From: Quisquiliibacterium sp.
GTDB taxonomy: Bacteria; Pseudomonadota; Gammaproteobacteria; Burkholderiales; Burkholderiaceae_E
Assembly: GCA_030830765.1 (NCBI GenBank)
Contig: JAURMJ010000182.1
Coordinates: forward strand, 1 to 11,384
Length of the DNA stretch: 11,384 bases
Reading direction: 5' to 3'
Of this stretch, positions 1-6,987 are shown in pieces. The position numbers were made by a program, and so were the translations under genes. The stretch's first letter is position 1; the number at the start of each line of letters is the position of its first letter. Under the pieces are notes generated by a model. The model was given only the letters and a program-made list of their open reading frames with translations. It had not been told where the DNA came from and ran no database searches.

Positions 1-2104
1 CACACTGAAGACCGTCTTCACCAATCTTCTGGAGGGCGCACTGCTCGTTGGCGTCGTTCTTTACCTGTTCCTTAAGAACATGCGCGCAGCCGCCATTGTT
101 GCGTCGATCATTCCGTTGTCCCTGCTCGGCACATTCCTGGGACTGACCTGGATAGGAATTCCTGCAAATCTGCTGTCACTTGGCGCGATGGATTTCGGGA
201 TCATCGTGGATGGCGCAGTCATCGTAGTCGAGCACATCTTTCACCGCCTGCAAATGATGCCCGAACAGACCGATAGAAAATCCAAGCTGGAAACTGTTTT
301 GGCAGCCGCAGTCGAGGTAGGCAGACCAACGCTGTTCTCGATGCTGATCATCATTGCGGCGCATATTCCAATCTTCACATTGCAGCGCCATGAGGGGCGG
401 ATCTTCGCACCGATGGCCTATTCGGTGGTTGCTGCACTGATCACTTCGCTGATCCTGTCACTGACGCTGGTCCCCTTGCTCTGCCACCGCATGCTTGGCG
501 GGCGCATCTCCCATGCAGAGCCCGCGCTAGTCCGGTGGTCCAAGCGCCTTTATGCCCCCGTGCTGCGTTGGGCTTTGCAAAGCCGGCGCATGGTCTTGCT
601 CGGAGCCAGCTGTGCACTCATTGTTGCCCTTTTTGCTGCAACAAAACTAGGTTCGGAATTCCTGCCCGAACTCAATGAGGGCAGCGTATGGATCAACGTC
701 ACACTGGATTCGAGTGTTTCGATTAGTGAGGCCCAGCGCCAGGCTGGCCGTATTCGCGATCTAGCTCGCAAGATCCCTGAAGTCGAAAGTGTTGTCAGCA
801 AGCTGGGTCGCCCGGAGGACGGGACCGATCCAAAAATTGCCAGTCAAATCGAGGCATTGGTTGATCTGTATCCGGAAGATACGTGGCAGCGCGGGAGAAA
901 CAAAAAGCAAATCCTGGCGGAAATTGATGCCGAACTGCGCAAGATTCCAGGCATTACAGTTGCCTTTTCGCAGCCGATCCGGGACAACGTCCTTGAGTCC
1001 ATTTCACAGATCGACGGCCAGATCGTCATCAAAGTCACCGGCGATGATCTGGGCACGCTACGTTCCTACGGCCTGACGATTCTCAAGGAAATCAAAGCGA
1101 TTGACGGGATTTCACGGGCCTTTATCGACCGGGATGGTCAGTTGCCACAGTACCAGGTCGAAATTGACCGTGCCCGTGCCGCACGCTATGGCCTGAGCGT
1201 TGCAGATGTCCAAGAAACCATCGAGATTGCGCTAGCTGGCAAGGAAGTCACCCATCTCTGGGAAGGCGAACGCCGATTTGCTGTCACGGTCCGTCTGCCG
1301 GATGCCGACCGAAGCCTGGCGCGGATCCGCGACGTTCTGATCGCGACTCCGTCGGGCGGCTATCTACCGCTCGCAGAGCTAGCCACCTTCAAAGCAATGA
1401 GCGGCGCAATGAATATCGCCCGAGAGGGCGGGCGACGCGTGCTATCGATCGGCGTTTTCATCAAGGATCGCGACATGGGCAGCGTGGTCAAGGATATGCA
1501 GGCTGCCGTTACAGCCAAGGTCAAGCTGCAGCAAGGCTATCAAATCAGTTGGTCAGGGGAATTCGAGAATCAGGAACGAGCAATGGCACGATTGGCCTGG
1601 GTAGTTCCGCTGTCGATTCTACTCATCTTCATGCTGCTCTTCAACGCATTCGGCTCGGTGAAGAATGCAGGGTTGATCATAGCGAATATCCCCTTTGCGA
1701 TGATCGGCGGGATTCTCACCTTGTATCTGGTCGATATTCCTTTATCCGTTTCTGCTGCGATCGGCTTCATCGCACTGTTCGGTCAGGCTGTGCTGAATGG
1801 CGTCGTAATGCTGTCCTACTTCGGCCAGATGAGAGCCCATGGCGAGCCCCTGTATGAAGCAGTCTTCAAAGGTTCCCTTGATCGCCTGCGCACAGTGCTG
1901 ATGACCGCCCTGCTTGCTTCGCTCGGCCTGGCCCCAATGGCGTTGTCCACGGCAATCGGTTCGGAAACGCAACGCCCCTTGGCGATGGTTATCATCGGCG
2001 GTTTGATTTCCGCAACCATCCTGACACTGATCGTGCTACCCACGCTTTATCTCTGGGTGCACGAACGCAGCGACGGCGCCCGCCCGCCAGAACGTCAAGT
2101 CTGA
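1..2104 (+). CDS. CzcA-type heavy-metal efflux RND transporter (5' end outside window)
   Basis: Inner-membrane proton/metal antiporter subunit of a tripartite efflux pump that expels divalent metal ions. The reading frame is open from the first bases, so the gene starts upstream. About 700 residues are visible of the usual 1030-1060. The TM4 signature DFGIIVDGAVIVVEH lies at visible residues 64-78. Its D64, D70 and E77 match in spacing the D402, D408 and E415 known to be needed for proton transport in CzcA, which implies roughly 338 residues are missing. A periplasmic porter region rich in polar residues follows (about 190-500), then a second cluster of membrane helices ending in LPTLYLWVHER. 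The TM4 motif fits the CzcA side of the HME-RND family rather than the CusA copper/silver side, but the metal cannot be fixed from this fragment. The partner fusion and outer-membrane proteins would lie upstream. The stop is TGA at 2102-2104. Confidence 0.93.
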   Translation, partial: TLKTVFTNLLEGALLVGVVLYLFLKNMRAAAIVASIIPLSLLGTFLGLTWIGIPANLLSLGAMDFGIIVDGAVIVVEHIFHRLQMMPEQTDRKSKLETVLAAAVEVGRPTLFSMLIIIAAHIPIFTLQRHEGRIFAPMAYSVVAALITSLILSLTLVPLLCHRMLGGRISHAEPALVRWSKRLYAPVLRWALQSRRMVLLGASCALIVALFAATKLGSEFLPELNEGSVWINVTLDSSVSISEAQRQAGRIRDLARKIPEVESVVSKLGRPEDGTDPKIASQIEALVDLYPEDTWQRGRNKKQILAEIDAELRKIPGITVAFSQPIRDNVLESISQIDGQIVIKVTGDDLGTLRSYGLTILKEIKAIDGISRAFIDRDGQLPQYQVEIDRARAARYGLSVADVQETIEIALAGKEVTHLWEGERRFAVTVRLPDADRSLARIRDVLIATPSGGYLPLAELATFKAMSGAMNIAREGGRRVLSIGVFIKDRDMGSVVKDMQAAVTAKVKLQQGYQISWSGEFENQERAMARLAWVVPLSILLIFMLLFNAFGSVKNAGLIIANIPFAMIGGILTLYLVDIPLSVSAAIGFIALFGQAVLNGVVMLSYFGQMRAHGEPLYEAVFKGSLDRLRTVLMTALLASLGLAPMALSTAIGSETQRPLAMVIIGGLISATILTLIVLPTLYLWVHERSDGARPPERQV

Positions 2105-2123
2105 AATTGCCGTTTAAGAATGC

Positions 2124-2149
2124 AAAATGGCCGCTAATGCGGCCATTTT
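2124..2149. terminator. Bidirectional intrinsic terminator
   Basis: A perfect 11-bp stem AAAATGGCCGC / GCGGCCATTTT closes a 4-base TAAT loop. The A-run on one arm and T-run on the other make it usable on both strands. It sits between the convergent stop codons of the RND pump (2104) and the distal cytochrome c gene (2173), where a shared terminator is expected. Confidence 0.88.
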
Positions 2150-2172
2150 CTTGGCAGATCAGGGACGCGATC

Positions 2173-2517
2173 TCAGCGTTTGACCCGCAGCGAACCCGGC
2201 AGGCTTGCGTAGTAAGCCGCAAGATTTTTCATATCCGCGTCGGTCAGCGGCTTGGCCATGCCAGCCATGATCGCGTTCTTGCGCGTTTCATTCTTGTAGC
2301 CCTTGAGCGCGACATAAAGGTAATCCGCTGCCTGCCCGGCTAGCCGCGGATAGGAGGGGTCGATCGGGGTGTTGCCATCTTTGCCGTGACAGGCTGCACA
2401 GACCTGATCGGCTTTCTGGCGACCTTTCTCAGCGTCGGCTGCCTGAGCCAGCGTGACGGAAAGCGCAAGCCCTGCGGCCAGTGCAACACGGGTTCCAAAA
2501 GCATTGGTACGGATCAT
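2173..2517 (-). CDS. Periplasmic class I mono-haem cytochrome c
   Basis: Small electron carrier of the c4/c553-like class. It is 114 residues with a Sec signal peptide (basic start, then the hydrophobic stretch VALAAGLALSVTLAQA) likely cleaved after A26. The haem-binding motif CAACH is at residues 40-44, giving C40 and C43 thioether links and H44 as the proximal ligand. The distal ligand is probably Met84 or Met87, just before LTDADMKNLAAYYASL, the typical C-terminal helix of this class. The gene lies 16 bp downstream of another cytochrome c gene on the same strand, so the two are probably co-transcribed. An AAAGGG stretch about 9 bases before the ATG can serve as ribosome site. The redox partner is unknown; nearby oxidase genes are not in view. 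Confidence 0.92.
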   Translation of the reverse strand: MIRTNAFGTRVALAAGLALSVTLAQAADAEKGRQKADQVCAACHGKDGNTPIDPSYPRLAGQAADYLYVALKGYKNETRKNAIMAGMAKPLTDADMKNLAAYYASLPGSLRVKR

Positions 2518-2533
2518 CTGATATGCCCTTTAA

Positions 2534-2845
2534 TTACTTGGCGCCGTAATAAGCAGCGAGATCGGCCATGTCCTTTTCGCTCAGACTGCCCGCAATGGCA
2601 CGCATGCTCGGGTGGGAGCGGTCGCCTTTCTTGTACGCCTGCAAGGCGCTTTCAATGTACTTGGGGCTTTGGCCAACGATCTTTGGCACCGAATAAACAG
2701 ACGGGAACGAGGCCTTGTAGCCAGGAATTCCGTGGCAACCGACACACATAGCGATCTTGGTCTTGGCAGCCTCAGCGTCGCCTTGAGCAAACGCAGCGGT
2801 TGAAGCGGCCGCAACCAAGGAGGCGGCAAGCAGTTTGTTGAACAT
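2534..2845 (-). CDS. Periplasmic class I mono-haem cytochrome c
   Basis: First gene of the two-gene cytochrome operon; 103 residues. The signal peptide MFNKLLAASLVAAASTAAFA is probably cut after residue 20 and leaves a mature protein of about 83 residues. The haem site is CVGCH at residues 34-38. Met81, in the HPSMRAIAGSLSEKDM region, is the likely distal ligand, followed by the conserved helix ending AAYYGAK. The two tandem cytochromes share the fold but are clearly different in sequence, so this is not a recent duplication. The Shine-Dalgarno region before the ATG is weak (GAGACC). Function as a soluble electron shuttle follows from family membership; the donor and acceptor are not shown by the sequence. 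Confidence 0.92.
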   Translation of the reverse strand: MFNKLLAASLVAAASTAAFAQGDAEAAKTKIAMCVGCHGIPGYKASFPSVYSVPKIVGQSPKYIESALQAYKKGDRSHPSMRAIAGSLSEKDMADLAAYYGAK

Positions 2846-2910
2846 TTTTTGACGGTCTCAGGGCACGTACACCGGGTGCTCACGATGTCGCGCAGGATTG
2901 GAAACGCATG

Positions 2911-2940
2911 ATTTTATCCGACAGCCGGATCATCAGTCCA
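2911..2940 (-). promoter_or_regulatory. Possible sigma-70 promoter of the cytochrome c operon
   Basis: On the minus strand TGGACT (2940-2935, 4 of 6 to TTGACA) is followed after 18 bases by TAAAAT (2916-2911, 5 of 6 to TATAAT). This would give a leader of about 60 bases before the ATG at 2845. A 15-bp inverted repeat, ATCCG-acagc-CGGAT (2916-2930), lies in the spacer and touches the -10 element, where a repressor could bind. Both are predictions from base matches only. Confidence 0.35.
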
Positions 2941-2971
2941 GTCGAAGCCCGCGGCCGCAGATATTCCTCGA

Positions 2972-2977
2972 TATACT
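2972..2977 (+). promoter_or_regulatory. Candidate -10 element for the moxR operon
   Basis: TATACT matches 5 of 6 bases of the sigma-70 -10 box. It lies 27 bases before the moxR ATG, with an AGGA ribosome site at 2993-2996 in between. No convincing -35 box is found at the right spacing, where the sequence is GC-rich around CCGCGG. The promoter may therefore need an activator, or be misplaced. Confidence 0.25.
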
Positions 2978-3004
2978 CACAAAAACATTTCCAGGACCCT
3001 TGAC

Positions 3005-3847
3005 ATGCGCTTTGAAGGCACCAGCTCCTACGTCGCCACCGACGATCTGAAACTCGCGGTCAACGCCGCAATCACTCTGCAACGCCCTTTGCTGATCAAG
3101 GGCGAGCCTGGAACGGGCAAGACCATGTTGGCCGAAGAGGTCGCCAATGGCCTGGGAATGCAGTTGCTGCAATGGCACATCAAATCCACGACCAAGGCTC
3201 AGCAAGGCTTGTACGAATATGACGCGGTGTCTCGTTTGCGCGACTCGCAGCTTGGCGACGAGCGCGTCAAGGACATCCACAACTACATCGTCAAAGGTGT
3301 GCTTTGGCAGGCCTTCGATTCCGAGCAGCCTGTTGTGCTGTTGATCGATGAGATTGACAAGGCCGACATCGAATTCCCGAACGACCTGCTGCGTGAAATC
3401 GACCGGATGGAGTTTTTCGTCTACGAAACTCGGCAAATGGTCCGCGCCAAGCATCGGCCGATCGTGATCATCACCTCAAACAATGAAAAGGAGCTACCGG
3501 ACGCCTTCCTGCGACGTTGCTTCTTCCATTACATCAAGTTCCCCGATCGCGACACCATGCAGGCGATCGTCGATGTGCATCATCCGGGTCTGAAAAAGCA
3601 GCTGCTCAAGGACGCAATGGACTCGTTCTATCAGATTCGCGAAATGCCGGGCCTGAAGAAAAAGCCATCCACGTCCGAACTGCTTGACTGGCTCAAGCTG
3701 CTGATGGCTGAGGATATTCCGCCCGAGGCTCTTCGTTCGCAGGACTCAAAAGCCGTGATTCCGCCACTGCATGGCGCGCTGCTCAAGAATGAGCAGGACG
3801 TTCATCTGTTCGAACGTCTGATTTTCATGGCCCGAAACAATCGCTGA
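3005..3847 (+). CDS. MoxR-family AAA+ ATPase
   Basis: ATP-driven chaperone-like ATPase, 280 residues, the usual length for the family. Walker A is GEPGTGKT at residues 33-40 and Walker B is VLLIDE at 111-116. Sensor 1 asparagines are in TSNN (157-160), and the arginine finger region is FLRRC (168-172). The N-terminal start at residue 1 fits the family, and an AGGA site sits 8 bases before the ATG. MoxR ATPases work with VWA-domain proteins to insert metals, mature or remodel target complexes; the CoxD/CoxE pair of CO dehydrogenase is the closest known model. A VWA partner is encoded two genes downstream, which supports the assignment. The substrate here is unknown. The divergent cytochrome c genes suggest, but do not prove, a respiratory target. 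Confidence 0.92.
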   Translation: MRFEGTSSYVATDDLKLAVNAAITLQRPLLIKGEPGTGKTMLAEEVANGLGMQLLQWHIKSTTKAQQGLYEYDAVSRLRDSQLGDERVKDIHNYIVKGVLWQAFDSEQPVVLLIDEIDKADIEFPNDLLREIDRMEFFVYETRQMVRAKHRPIVIITSNNEKELPDAFLRRCFFHYIKFPDRDTMQAIVDVHHPGLKKQLLKDAMDSFYQIREMPGLKKKPSTSELLDWLKLLMAEDIPPEALRSQDSKAVIPPLHGALLKNEQDVHLFERLIFMARNNR

Positions 3848-3857
3848 ACCAACTCGC

Positions 3858-3861
3858 GGAG
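3858..3861 (+). promoter_or_regulatory. Ribosome binding site of the GNAT gene
   Basis: GGAG lies 6 bases before the ATG at 3868 and supports that start. The gap from the moxR stop is only 20 bases, so no promoter is expected here. Confidence 0.6.
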
Positions 3862-3867
3862 CAAAGC

Positions 3868-4488
3868 ATGCCCTGGCTTGAAGCGGTTACCCTGCGCGGC
3901 ACCCACGCGACGCTTGAACCGCTTCGCGCAGAACATGCAGACGGCTTGGCACTGGCTGCCGCTGATGGACAGCTTTGGCGTCTTTGGTACACGGCGGTCC
4001 CGGAGCCAGCCAAGGTTCCCCAAGAAATTCAGCGTCGGCTTGACCTGCACAAGGCCGGGTCCATGCTGCCATTCGCCGTGCGCAATGCGCAGGGCGAACT
4101 TGTCGGCATGACCACGTACATGAACGTGGATGCAGCTAATCGTCGGGTTGAAATCGGCTCAACCTGGTATGCGAGTCGGGTGCACCGAACGCCGCTGAAC
4201 ACCGAGTGCAAGCTGATGCTGCTCAGGCATGCCTTCGAGAAGCTTGACTGCATTGCGGTCGAACTGCGGACCCATTTCATGAACCGGCAAAGCCGACAGG
4301 CGATTGAACGGCTGGGGGCCAAGCTTGACGGTGTGCTGCGCAGCCACATGGTGCTGCCAAACGGTTCAATCCGCGATACAGCGGTCTACAGCATGACGGC
4401 AGCCGAATGGCCTGCAGTCCGCGCAAATCTTGAATGGCAGCTGGTCAAGCCGCGCGCTGGCGCCGGCTCAGGGGTGCAAGGAGTCTGA
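3868..4488 (+). CDS. GNAT-family N-acetyltransferase, RimJ/RimL type
   Basis: Transfers an acetyl group from acetyl-CoA to an amine. It is 206 residues, about standard for this branch. The N-terminal strand TLRGTHATLEPLRAEHADGL (residues 8-27) is typical of the Acetyltransf_3 fold. The central VGMTTYMNVDAANRRVEIG (79-97) forms the core strands, and HRTPLNTECKLMLLRHAFE (106-124) is where the acetyl-CoA loop and helix lie. The following MNRQSRQAIERLGAKLDGVLR segment (138-158) is the conserved C-terminal signature of RimJ/RimL-like enzymes. The gene sits between moxR and the VWA gene, with 20 bp before it and a single base after its stop, so it is almost certainly co-translated with them. Whether it acetylates a protein, such as an N-terminus or a lysine of the operon's target, or a small molecule cannot be told from the sequence. 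Confidence 0.9.
   Translation: MPWLEAVTLRGTHATLEPLRAEHADGLALAAADGQLWRLWYTAVPEPAKVPQEIQRRLDLHKAGSMLPFAVRNAQGELVGMTTYMNVDAANRRVEIGSTWYASRVHRTPLNTECKLMLLRHAFEKLDCIAVELRTHFMNRQSRQAIERLGAKLDGVLRSHMVLPNGSIRDTAVYSMTAAEWPAVRANLEWQLVKPRAGAGSGVQGV
4478..4483 (+). promoter_or_regulatory. Ribosome binding site that sets the VWA gene start
   Basis: AAGGAG lies 6 bases before the ATG at 4490, inside the last codons of the GNAT gene. It fixes 4490 as the true start over the upstream in-frame ATG at 4430, which would overlap the GNAT gene and has no such site. The junction reads TGA-G-ATG, a sign of translational coupling. Confidence 0.8.
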
Positions 4489-4489
4489 G

Positions 4490-5665
4490 ATGCTCATTGA
4501 TTTTTTTCTGCATGTCCGGGCCTCGAAGCTGCCGGTCTCCATCAAGGAATACCTGATGCTTCTTGAAGCGATGGGCAAGAATGTCATCAGCCCATCGATC
4601 GACGAGTTCTATTTCCTCGCCCGAGCTACGCTGGTCAAGGACGAGCGTAACTTTGACAAGTTCGACAAGGCCTTTGGGGCCTATTTCAAGGGAGTTTCTG
4701 CGCTCCCGACCGATGCCTTCGAGCTGCCGCTTGACTGGCTCAAGCGGATGTCACAGCGTGAGTTCACCGCAGAGGAAAAAGCAGCGATTGAAGCCATGGG
4801 TGGCCTCGAAAAGCTGATGGATCGCTTGAAAGAACTGCTCGAAGAGCAGAAAAAACGCCATGAAGGCGGCAACAAATGGATCGGTACAAACGGCACCTCA
4901 CCCTTCGGCAACGGCGGCTACAACCCGGAGGGTGTTCGGGTCGGTGGTCCGTCTGCGGGCAATCGCACCGCGGTCAAAGTCTGGGAGCAGCGTGCTTACC
5001 GAGACTATGATGACCAGGTCGAGCTTGGCACCCGCAACATCAAGGTGGCCTTGCGCCGTCTGCGCCGCTTCGCGCGCCAGGGTGCTGAAGATGAACTGGA
5101 TCTGGACGGCACGATCACCCATACAGCCCGCAATGCTGGCTATCTGGATATCAAGATGCGCCCGGAGCGCCACAATACGATCAAGGTGCTGATGCTCCTT
5201 GATGTCGGTGGCACGATGGACGATCACATCAAGATGGTTGAAGAGTTCTTCTCAGCGGCCAAAACCGAGTTCAAGCATCTCGAGTTCTATTACTTCCACA
5301 ACTGTATTTACGACCATCTTTGGAAGAACAACCGCCGTCGCCACTCAGAGCGATTCGCTACCTGGGACATCATCCGGAAATACAACCAGGATTACCGACT
5401 GATCTTTGTTGGCGATGCCACGATGAGTCCGTATGAAATCCTTCAGCCCGGCGGTTCAGTTGAGTACAACAACGAAGAACCTGGCGCAGTCTGGCTGCGC
5501 AGACTGGTTGAACGTTTTCCAAAATTTGCCTGGCTCAACCCCGAACCGGAAGGTGTCTGGGAGTACCGTCAGTCGGTTTCGGTCATCAAGCAGCTGATGC
5601 ACAACCGGATGTACCCGGTCACGATCCAGGGACTGGAGCGCGCCATGCGCGAGCTGTCCAAGTAA
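4490..5665 (+). CDS. VWA-domain CoxE-like protein, MoxR partner
   Basis: 391 residues counted from the ATG at 4490. The N-terminal helical part is followed by a charged, probably coiled-coil helix (about 91-126, rich in E, K and L). Next comes a Gly/Asn-rich linker (GTNGTSPFGNGGYNPEG, about 130-146) and a C-terminal von Willebrand A domain. The first MIDAS loop is LLDVGGTMD with D238, G240 and T242 in place of the textbook DxSxS. A second acidic loop, FVGDATMSPYEI, carries D309. I recognise this as the CoxE-like group commonly paired with MoxR; the DVGGT variant seems usual there, so metal binding is plausible. It is cytoplasmic, with no signal peptide or membrane segment. Its likely role is adaptor or target-binding subunit for the MoxR ATPase. 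It is the last gene of the operon and ends convergent to the spermidine-synthase-like gene. Confidence 0.88.
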   Translation: MLIDFFLHVRASKLPVSIKEYLMLLEAMGKNVISPSIDEFYFLARATLVKDERNFDKFDKAFGAYFKGVSALPTDAFELPLDWLKRMSQREFTAEEKAAIEAMGGLEKLMDRLKELLEEQKKRHEGGNKWIGTNGTSPFGNGGYNPEGVRVGGPSAGNRTAVKVWEQRAYRDYDDQVELGTRNIKVALRRLRRFARQGAEDELDLDGTITHTARNAGYLDIKMRPERHNTIKVLMLLDVGGTMDDHIKMVEEFFSAAKTEFKHLEFYYFHNCIYDHLWKNNRRRHSERFATWDIIRKYNQDYRLIFVGDATMSPYEILQPGGSVEYNNEEPGAVWLRRLVERFPKFAWLNPEPEGVWEYRQSVSVIKQLMHNRMYPVTIQGLERAMRELSK

Positions 5666-5728
5666 GCTTCCACCGACAACGAGTCAAGACAACGCCTTGA
5701 GCCTCCCATTGCTGGAAGCCCGATCCCG

Positions 5729-6496
5729 TCAGATTGCAAATTCGGTGCCCTTGCCACTGATGCCCCGAATCTGCCGTACCCATTGATCGGCCTCAAGCCC
5801 GAACTTCTGGCGCAGAACGAGCCCCCGCTGCGTCAATTGTTCCCAGCCAACGCGCAGCTGCGGCCCTGAGAACGCGAAGACAACCCGGTTGCCCTCAGGG
5901 ATCGCCGGCAGGACGAGAACGCGTCCATCGAACGCTTTTTCGATGCGCCGAATATTCGGCTCAAAAGTGTGATGTTCTCCGAACAGATTGATCACGCAGA
6001 TACCTGGCTCGCGCAAGGCATCACGACAGGCTCGGTAAAAACGTGCCGTGTCCAGAGTTGGTCCCAGTGCATCCATGTCATACAGATCGACCTGCACGAT
6101 TCCGAAGGCTTGCCGCGAAGCGGGACGCTTCAAGAACTCGAAGGCATCCGCTCGAACCAGCTGCAGTTCCCTGTCGAATCTGGGTAATGCGAACCAGTCA
6201 CAGGCAACATCGATCACATCGCTGCTGATCTCAACAGCCGTAATTCGGGTCTGCGGACAATACTTTCTAGTGAACCGAGCGAGCGAGCCCGCTCCCAATC
6301 CAAGCTGAAGAATCCGCAAAGGTGGCTCAAGAAACAGCAGCCAGCCCATCATCTGTCGCACATATTCGAGAACAAGCGTCTCAGGGCGCGAAACTCTCAT
6401 CGCACCCTGCACCCAGGGCGAACCAAAGTGCAGGTAACGAACCCCGGCAGATTCGGACAGCGTGATCGGCGTAGATTGATCGGATGTTCGAGCCAT
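5729..6496 (-). CDS. Spermidine-synthase-like protein (SpeE/methyltransferase fold)
   Basis: 255 residues with the Rossmann core shared by spermidine synthases and SAM methyltransferases. Motif I is LQLGLGAGSLARF (62-74ish), then ITAVEISSDVI with E89 for nucleoside binding. RADAFEFL with D117 follows, then VQVDLYDMDALGP with D137 and D140 spaced like the two aspartates of the DSTDP-type catalytic motif. Unlike true SpeE it lacks the GGGDG loop (here GLGAG) and the classic N-terminal beta domain. Aminopropyl transfer to putrescine is therefore doubtful and the substrate is unknown. It is the last gene of the htpG operon, its ATG overlapping the TGA of the glycosylase gene by one base. A good Shine-Dalgarno site precedes it. 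Confidence 0.82.
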   Translation of the reverse strand: MARTSDQSTPITLSESAGVRYLHFGSPWVQGAMRVSRPETLVLEYVRQMMGWLLFLEPPLRILQLGLGAGSLARFTRKYCPQTRITAVEISSDVIDVACDWFALPRFDRELQLVRADAFEFLKRPASRQAFGIVQVDLYDMDALGPTLDTARFYRACRDALREPGICVINLFGEHHTFEPNIRRIEKAFDGRVLVLPAIPEGNRVVFAFSGPQLRVGWEQLTQRGLVLRQKFGLEADQWVRQIRGISGKGTEFAI

Positions 6497-6987
6497 CAGC
6501 TTTCCTTGAATGCAGCCTTCCAGGCCTGCAGCTTTTGCGCGTAGGGCATTGCAGCATACGCCGGACTGGTCGATGGCACGGTCTGTGTCTGAAAGCCGCT
6601 CTCCTCGAACTGCCGCGCAGTCCGAGCAGCCGTCTTGCCATTGAAAATGATCTTTTGAAGAGACGGCGTCCGGCAGGTCAGAACCTGAAAGTCGTTTGCA
6701 AGCGGGTGACGGATCCTAGAATCCAGGCTACCGATCCGATGGCAAGCGCTAAGCACGTCCCACAGGGCAATCCGGTGCTCGCGCAGCAAGCTATAACGCG
6801 CCTCAAAATCAAGTTCAGTCAGCGGCATTGCCAGAATTTCCGAGAGGATCGGCCAGAACTGATTCCGCGGATGAGCATAGTAGTGCCCGGCCTGCAAAGA
6901 GGCTTGCCCCGGAAAGCTACCGAGAATCAGGACACGTGCGCGGCTATCGGCCACCAGACCGAAGCCGCGCAACGGATCCTGCCTCAC
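6496..6987 (-). CDS. Hypoxanthine/deoxyinosine-DNA glycosylase (UDG superfamily, family 6-like)
   Basis: Base-excision repair enzyme that removes hypoxanthine, the deamination product of adenine, from DNA. It is 163 residues, typical for the family. Motif 1 is LILGSFPG (residues 20-27), without the acidic residue of classical uracil-DNA glycosylases, and is followed by [14 protein letters not shown] (32-45). IIFNGKTA is at 113-120. The second active-site motif is PSTSPAYA (138-145). Together these match the DNA-deoxyinosine glycosylase group rather than Ung or Mug; a G:T/U-specific activity is a less likely alternative. The start is GTG at 6987-6985, overlapping the htpG TGA as GTGA. No better start is available, and the family usually begins about 18 residues before the GSxPG motif, which fits. 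Co-transcription with htpG is strongly implied. Confidence 0.85.
   Translation of the reverse strand: MRQDPLRGFGLVADSRARVLILGSFPGQASLQAGHYYAHPRNQFWPILSEILAMPLTELDFEARYSLLREHRIALWDVLSACHRIGSLDSRIRHPLANDFQVLTCRTPSLQKIIFNGKTAARTARQFEESGFQTQTVPSTSPAYAAMPYAQKLQAWKAAFKES
6503..6507 (-). promoter_or_regulatory. Ribosome binding site of the spermidine-synthase-like gene
   Basis: On the minus strand AAGGA lies 6 bases before the ATG at 6496, inside the end of the upstream glycosylase gene. It supports the start and the TGATG coupled junction. Confidence 0.7.

Noticed and set aside
2386..2751. Plus-strand open frame across both cytochrome c genes
   Set aside because: The opposite strand encodes two proteins with signal peptides and CxxCH motifs; this product is Cys/Arg-rich with no family features.
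2951..2958. GCGGCCGC palindrome upstream of moxR
   Set aside because: An isolated 8-bp GC palindrome is expected by chance in GC-rich DNA and has no partner copies nearby.
2933..3454. Minus-strand open frame of 173 codons opposite moxR
   Set aside because: It overlaps the Walker A and B coding region of a clear AAA+ gene and shows no domain of its own.
4430..4489. Upstream in-frame ATG extending the VWA protein by 20 residues
   Set aside because: It lies inside the GNAT gene and lacks a ribosome site, whereas AAGGAG precedes the ATG at 4490 at ideal spacing.
5666..5719. Possible terminator between the VWA and spermidine-synthase-like genes (GCTTCCA / TGGAAGC with an inner TCAAG / CTTGA)
   Set aside because: The outer arms are 40 bases apart, the inner stem is only 5 bp and there is no T-run. 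I see no convincing intrinsic terminator in this 63-bp gap.
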